A stretch of 64,000 nt of DNA from Todiramphus chloris collaris (Eukaryota; Chordata; Aves; Coraciiformes; Alcedinidae): contig JANVCC010000026.1 in NCBI GenBank assembly GCA_025345505.1, positions 700,873 to 764,872 on the forward strand, given 5' to 3'. Each line of letters begins with the position of its first letter. Position 1 is the first letter of the stretch. The notes beneath the pieces are model-generated. The model searched no databases. It was not told the origin of the DNA and was given only the letters and a program-made list of their open reading frames with translations. Below are positions 60,401-64,000 of this stretch, in pieces. Made by a program: the position numbers and the translations under genes.

Positions 60401-62745
60401 GGAAGAGCCAGTGAGATAGATGATATAGAATGACAGAGAAGTTATGCAGCACGTTAACTTTGTTTGCCACGGTGACATTGTGAAATCTTGTGTTATGTGT
60501 GTGTTTTGCCCATCTTCCCGGCTCAAGAAAATGCAGTTTTGTTCTTAAGTCTGCTAAATGTTAGTTATGAACTTATGATATCTTTCTGGAGTAAAGAACA
60601 GCAGATGTAGGTAGCCAGATCTGCATCTTGCCCTTTTTCCCCATCTCCTCTCCCCAGCTCATTTTCCAATCTAGTTAAGATAATGATCATGCTATTAATA
60701 AATCACATTAATGTACAGATATTTGCATGTAGACCTATGTTCCAGGTCACTGTTTTATCTGCAAATTTACTTTTTACTTAGTTTTTTTTTTTTTACCACT
60801 GCCTATGTAAACAGTCTGAATACGGGAGGAACGAGTACATTAGTAGATCATAAAAGCAAAGGAGGTGTTGATATGCAGCTGCTTTCCATGCAATAATAGT
60901 TTCAGAGGGTCATCAGCAAGCAACAAACCCATTTCAGCTGTATTAAGCAGACGAGTCTGCTGGTATGTATTCCAGCTAGTTCTGTGCCCCAGATACACCG
61001 AATCCGCTGACCACTGTCTACATAACTTGGCAATACACGTTGTGGTGTTTTTTAGCAGGCCACATTCTATGAAACATACTGTCTCTGTACAAACCCAGGG
61101 AATTTTCTGAAACAAACCCCAGGTCCTCTTATACCATGACAATGTTTCATGTCTGCCTTAGTGAGTATTGTTCAATTAATTATATTAATGTCTTCACAGA
61201 TTAATCAAACCGCATTTATGTGATCCTTTCCAGGGGGAAACAGGGTTTGCAGGTTTTCCTGGACAACCTGGCTATCCAGGCATACAGGTAAAGGAACAAC
61301 CAACGTGCGTGCGTGCACGCACTTGTATATAAATGCTATACAAGTGCTAATGATTCCTCCCAAACGTACCTGCTTATCAGACCATTTCCTTTTATACAGC
61401 CATAATCACTTTTAAGGTGTACAGTTGTCACGATAATCATAGCTACTCAACACCATGGTAGTAAATAACCAAGTAAACGTTCCTGCTTGGTGCATACAAG
61501 AGTGTTTCGCGTACCTTAAGAACTGGTTATTCCCAAATGCCCACAGTTACCTATTAGTGATGCTAATGAACTTGGCTGTGATATTCTGAAATAAATCAAG
61601 AAGTGGTATTTTCCCTCAGAAATCATCCTTTGGGAAAGCTGCACATAAACCAGTAACTTTTCCTAAAGCACTGGTAGTTGCACCTGTGAGATCAGAGGAA
61701 TGATTTGAGCAAGATTCACCTCTGATAGGAATCAAAGGCTAAGATGGGAACTCACTCTACATAAACAGTGAGAGCTCCAGAACTGTAAATATCACAGAGA
61801 ACAATTGCTAAAAAAAGGAAAGGAAAAAAATATACCAACAAAACAGAAAGAGGCACAGACTCCTTGTTTAGACTTGTGCAAGAATGAGTATTGAGTTTTG
61901 CAGTCCCAAGTTCTCTTGTCTGTGTCCCCAGAGGCCCTGAACTCCAGTCCCAGGAATGCCAACTTGCTACGCACTTCCCACAGTCACATTCTTGTGTTCT
62001 CAACCCCCATTTGCTGCAGAGAGTGGGGCTGATTCCTCATCTACAAAGCAAAAAGTCTAATACAATTTGCCACATAAAAGACTTCCCTGAAGTCCACTTC
62101 ACTTGCAATTCCAAATACCAAAATCCAAGCCAATTTAGCAATTCTCCAAGGAGAAGTGATTTTCCTTGCCATTGCTCGGCACTTTTATGTTTCCCTGATG
62201 CAGATGTTTTAAACTTCTTTTAAGAGCTTTGAGTATCTCTTACCATCAAGAGTATCTGTGAAACCTCTTTTCTTAATGCTTACCTGTGAAAGAAGTAAAG
62301 TCCAAATTCTGGTTTAGAATTTTAAGGCAAATAATTACAGCTTGGTTGTCAAAACATCTCAATTAAACAGGTACTCATCTACTGTAATTGATTCATCTTT
62401 ACCATAAATGAAATCAAATACAGCAGCCAGAAGGTCTGAAGGGTCAAACAGATACATACGACAGGTATGTTACTGTTTAGTCCCTGGTATCCTGAAAGAC
62501 AGGGATTATTTTAAATCTTTTTGCCTGGTTTTAAATGCTGTCAAGTGTCAAAATCAGGTTTCCCAGGTGATGCATCACATCCTTGCATTCCCCACCACTG
62601 CTGAAGCTTTCAGGTACATGCTACCACACTGCATATTTTTATCTGCCAGTAAAATCTCTTGTTGGACTCTTACAGGGGGATCCAGGAGAAAAAGGGCCCC
62701 CGGGTCCTCCTGGAGCTGTTGGAATGCCACTGCTTCCTATAAAAG
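36444..62745 (+). CDS. COL4A4: Collagen alpha-4(IV) chain, 5' part (coding exons 2-18 of a longer gene)
   Basis: The gene encodes the alpha4 chain of type IV collagen, partner of alpha3 and alpha5 in one basement-membrane protomer. Seventeen coding exons join into 360 codons plus one base: signal peptide (1-~28), a short spacer, the 7S cysteine segment [12 protein letters not shown] (about residues 41-52), then Gly-X-Y repeats with alpha4-specific interruptions. These include [10 protein letters not shown] in exon 8, [12 protein letters not shown] in exon 12 and [16 protein letters not shown] in exon 13, each matching human alpha4 as remembered. Human alpha4 is about 1690 residues, so roughly the first fifth is here. 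All junctions are GT-AG, and all after exon 2 are phase 0 until the last. The introns between 50302 and 62675 are 0.2-1.8 kb and hold only the simple repeats listed. Confidence 0.95.
36500..38389 (+). other. COL4A4 intron 2
   Basis: A 1.9-kb intron ending in a strong pyrimidine tract (TTTCTCCTTCTTTTCAATCAG). Nothing else recognisable inside. Confidence 0.65.
38390..38429 (+). CDS. COL4A4: COL4A4 exon 3, second half of signal peptide
   Basis: Forty nt, entering in phase 2 and leaving in phase 0: (W)[13 protein letters not shown]. The hydrophobic WLLVIF corresponds to WSLILILF in human alpha4. Signal cleavage is expected near AQG. Acceptor TCAATCAG, donor GGG|GTAAGT. Confidence 0.85.
38430..39728 (+). 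other. COL4A4 intron 3
   Basis: A 1.3-kb AT-rich intron with a 17-T run near 38540 and a 17-A run near 39519. No gene-like content. Confidence 0.75.
39729..39806 (+). CDS. COL4A4: COL4A4 exon 4, 7S cysteine segment
   Basis: Residues 33-58: [19 protein letters not shown] then FPEKGSR. Human alpha4 has [22 protein letters not shown], so all four cysteines of the 7S head are conserved. Phase 0 at both ends; donor AGA|GTAAGT. Confidence 0.96.
39807..50166 (+). other. COL4A4 intron 4 (10.4 kb)
   Basis: The exon 4 protein sequence runs directly into exon 5 as in human alpha4, so no coding exon should be missing. Inside is a short 17-bp tandem repeat (40740-40783). I see no other gene, RNA gene or recognisable transposon. 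A few open frames reach 110-150 codons (for example near 46355-46813) without any recognisable domain. Confidence 0.8.
40740..40783. repeat. 17-bp tandem repeat, about 2.6 copies
   Basis: GAAACCATGAAAAAACT units at 40740, 40757 and a partial one at 40774; the first copy has one C-to-T difference. In COL4A4 intron 4. Confidence 0.93.
50167..50301 (+). CDS. COL4A4: COL4A4 exon 5
   Basis: Residues 59-103, phase 0, 15 uninterrupted Gly-X-Y triplets from [16 protein letters not shown] to GPAGEKGDK. Human alpha4 has GPQGPIGPLG...GAAGDKGDK at this place. Acceptor TTTTCAG, donor AAG|GTAGGA. Confidence 0.96.
51175..51219 (+). CDS. COL4A4: COL4A4 exon 6
   Basis: Residues 104-118, phase 0: [15 protein letters not shown], differing from human [15 protein letters not shown] at one residue. 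Confidence 0.97.
52447..52563 (+). CDS. COL4A4: COL4A4 exon 7
   Basis: Residues 119-157, phase 0: [16 protein letters not shown] then [15 protein letters not shown] and YIGPRGPY. It has the same 39-residue length as human. Asn136-Gly-Ser is a sequon conserved with human ([12 protein letters not shown]), but it is preceded by Cys here. RGD at residues 139-141 is also shared with human. Confidence 0.96.
54243..54263 (+). repeat. 21-T run in the polypyrimidine tract of COL4A4 exon 8
   Basis: Twenty-one consecutive T, followed by CTTCTTTAAAG and the exon. The homopolymer forms most of the acceptor's pyrimidine tract. Confidence 0.95.
54275..54343 (+). CDS. COL4A4: COL4A4 exon 8
   Basis: Residues 158-180, phase 0: [19 protein letters not shown] then KGPP. 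The interruption after GEKGNSV is the alpha4-specific one (human GEKGNSVFILGAVKG). The acceptor is unusual, TTTAAAG, with A before AG. Confidence 0.94.
54454..54469. repeat. 16-A run in COL4A4 intron 8
   Basis: Sixteen consecutive A following TTTAATAAAGTTTGGTGACC. The AATAAA plus poly(A) looks like a retroposed 3' end, but no body is recognisable. Confidence 0.85.
54587..54622 (+). CDS. COL4A4: COL4A4 exon 9
   Basis: Residues 181-192, phase 0, 36 nt: [12 protein letters not shown], against human GDRGDPGLPGLPG. Acceptor ATTACAG, donor GTAAGT. Confidence 0.93.
55355..55417 (+). CDS. COL4A4: COL4A4 exon 10
   Basis: Residues 193-213, phase 0: [19 protein letters not shown] then LP, seven triplets. 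Human alpha4 has GGPAGPTGYPGEPG here. Acceptor TTTTTTCCAG. Confidence 0.94.
55898..55933 (+). CDS. COL4A4: COL4A4 exon 11
   Basis: Residues 214-225, phase 0, 36 nt: [12 protein letters not shown]. The acceptor TTTTGAAG has a purine before AG but a long T/C tract upstream. Donor CAG|GTAGGC. Confidence 0.91.
56102..56143 (+). CDS. COL4A4: COL4A4 exon 12
   Basis: Residues 226-239, phase 0: [14 protein letters not shown], against human GNPGVGVKGQMGDP, with the same five-residue GVGV-type imperfection. Confidence 0.96.
56904..56984 (+). CDS. COL4A4: COL4A4 exon 13
   Basis: Residues 240-266, phase 0: [10 protein letters not shown], then the interruption [17 protein letters not shown]. Human alpha4 has [20 protein letters not shown] in an exon of the same length. 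The human Cys is absent here (GAQLF for DFCLY). Confidence 0.96.
57118..57149 (+). other. G-run cluster with G-quadruplex potential
   Basis: Runs of 4, 6, 8 and 6 G separated by one to six bases (GGGGCGGGGGGCGGGG... GGTTGGGGGG) on the COL4A4 sense strand, in intron 13. This satisfies the simple four-run G-quadruplex pattern. Function is not implied. Confidence 0.75.
58170..58223 (+). CDS. COL4A4: COL4A4 exon 14
   Basis: Residues 267-284, phase 0: [18 protein letters not shown], against human [18 protein letters not shown]. Donor AAA|GTAAGT. Confidence 0.95.
59450..59509 (+). CDS. COL4A4: COL4A4 exon 15
   Basis: Residues 285-304, phase 0: [18 protein letters not shown] then LR. It has a two-residue deletion in one triplet (GRGEKG), as in human GIGAKGEKGIPGFPGPR. 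Donor CGG|GTAAGG. Confidence 0.94.
60134..60178 (+). CDS. COL4A4: COL4A4 exon 16
   Basis: Residues 305-319, phase 0: [15 protein letters not shown], against human GDPGSYGSPGFPGLK. Acceptor TTATCAG, donor AAG|GTAAGA. Confidence 0.97.
61234..61287 (+). CDS. COL4A4: COL4A4 exon 17
   Basis: Residues 320-337, phase 0: [18 protein letters not shown], six triplets, the same length as human GELGLVGDPGLFGLIGPK. Confidence 0.95.
62676..62745 (+). CDS. COL4A4: COL4A4 exon 18
   Basis: Residues 338-360 plus the first base of a split Gly codon: [13 protein letters not shown], then the interruption [10 protein letters not shown](G). Human alpha4 reads [16 protein letters not shown] then TPPLPLKG. The donor AAAAG|GTTATA is weak; phase 1 here would start a block of split-Gly exons, like that of COL4A3. 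Confidence 0.88.
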
Positions 62746-64000
62746 GTTATAGCTGGTTTTAACTAGTCTTTCTGCTCTATCACGTGTGTGTAGGACCTAT
62801 TTTTGCTAAGGTCTTTGAGAGTCATCACTGGGGACTCAGGGGACAGGATCCTAAAACATCCTCCTAGAGGCCACATTCTGCTTGGTTTTATCTCAGTGAT
62901 CTTACTGGGGATACATTAAACATATAAAGTTTCAGATTGTTTGTTTGAAAGATCTTCATCCCTACAGTGGAAGCTAGACCTGCAGCAGTACCCCTAGTTA
63001 CTGGACCATAAGCACATTTTATTAAGAGCTATGAAAGAGCTTATGCAATGGATGGCAAGTAAGAAGACCAGCCTTCCCACTGCAATTTAGAGTTCTTATT
63101 GTCAGAATTGACACACCACACGATTTTAGATTACAATTCAGCTCCCTATTGTGTAGCAGGGGTGAAATCCTGGATCTAGGACTCCTGACAGAACACCTGT
63201 CAATCTTAGAACCTTCCTACCTAAACCTCGGCCTGGGTTTTTTGTCCCAGCTCCCTTTGACTCCATTTTTATCATCTAATTGATGGAAAGGTGTGTGGAA
63301 GTTCTTATTTCGTAGCAGGAGACAGCAGGAAACAGCCAAGCCTCCTACCTGGAAGGGATTTGCTTTGGCATCGCTTGGGGAACCTGCTTTGTAAGAACAT
63401 TTTAGTGGGAAACTTACAAATGCCACTTCTAGAGCAGCAAATGCTGGTGGTGAACGCAGGAGTCCCAACACAACCCCGGTTCAGCAGAACCTCCCCATTA
63501 GACAGAGACTTTATCCAAAATCCAATTACATGTGTTTTCCATCAGCTTCTATGTGCTTCCAGCCCGTGCAATGAAAGACTTAACCCTGTGCTTAATATCT
63601 CCAGTAACATTTGAAGTGAATCATGTGCAGGGTGTGCACGTGGATACATTCTGCAGAGAACAAGGCCTTGAGCAGAACTGTTTGAGAACAGAACTGCTAC
63701 CAGTATTTTGTTTTTCCAATCTCATGATGCCCTTGATATCTGATTCATGTTTTCTTTATGTAATTACACTTTTAAAATTTATCCATTATAGCCATTTTGA
63801 AAAGATGGTTTTTTTACATTTGTATCATTTTATCTAGGCCAATCCTGAAATGACCTCACAGTGGGTATTGTCAAATGTTCATAACATGAGATGGACATTT
63901 ATTTTAAATGCTGTGTGTATTTTACTTTCTGAAATATGTACTGCTACTATGGGGTGACAAAGAGTTAAAACCATGCCTATGAAATGGGCAGGAATCCATA
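62746..64000 (+). other. COL4A4 intron 18 (partial)
   Basis: No Gly-X-Y exon or other gene-like sequence is visible up to the window edge; the gene continues beyond it. Confidence 0.75.

Overview
This is a vertebrate, almost certainly avian, genomic window. It carries an antisense CR1 LINE ending in the ATTCTATG-type 3' tail typical of birds, a solo LTR-like element, compact introns and one strong CpG island. Two recognisable genes fill it: the 5' halves of the basement-membrane collagen genes COL4A3 (minus strand, left half) and COL4A4 (plus strand, right half). They are arranged head to head around a shared GC-rich promoter near 32.6-32.9 kb. The assignment rests on exon-by-exon agreement with the human alpha3(IV) and alpha4(IV) chains as I remember them; no database search was possible.

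Layout. Positions 66-32609 (minus) hold COL4A3 exons 1-29: signal peptide, 7S cysteine cluster and the first part of the interrupted Gly-X-Y domain, 747 codons in one open frame across all junctions. Exon 1 lies in the CpG island, intron 1 is 11.2 kb, and exons 2-29 lie between 21.3 kb and the left edge. Positions ~31.9-33.4 kb are the CpG island and presumed bidirectional promoter. Positions 36444-62745 (plus) hold COL4A4 coding exons 2-18 (about 360 codons), after a presumed non-coding exon 1 ending at 32915. Its signal peptide is split over two small exons by a phase-2 intron inside a Trp codon, and a 10.4 kb intron precedes the main run of Gly-X-Y exons. Both genes run off the window, so neither NC1 domain is present.

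The two chains, together with alpha5(IV), form the alpha3-alpha4-alpha5 protomer of specialised basement membranes such as the glomerular one, and the shared promoter is the expected means of co-expression. The remaining sequence is intron with simple repeats, minisatellites, one CR1 and one LTR-like element. I found no third gene, no RNA gene and no unknown system. The points most worth a second look are the split signal peptide of COL4A4, Cys-Asn-Gly-Ser/Thr glycosylation sites retained in both 7S regions, tandem duplications sitting on two COL4A3 splice acceptors, and a sense-oriented LTR inside COL4A3.
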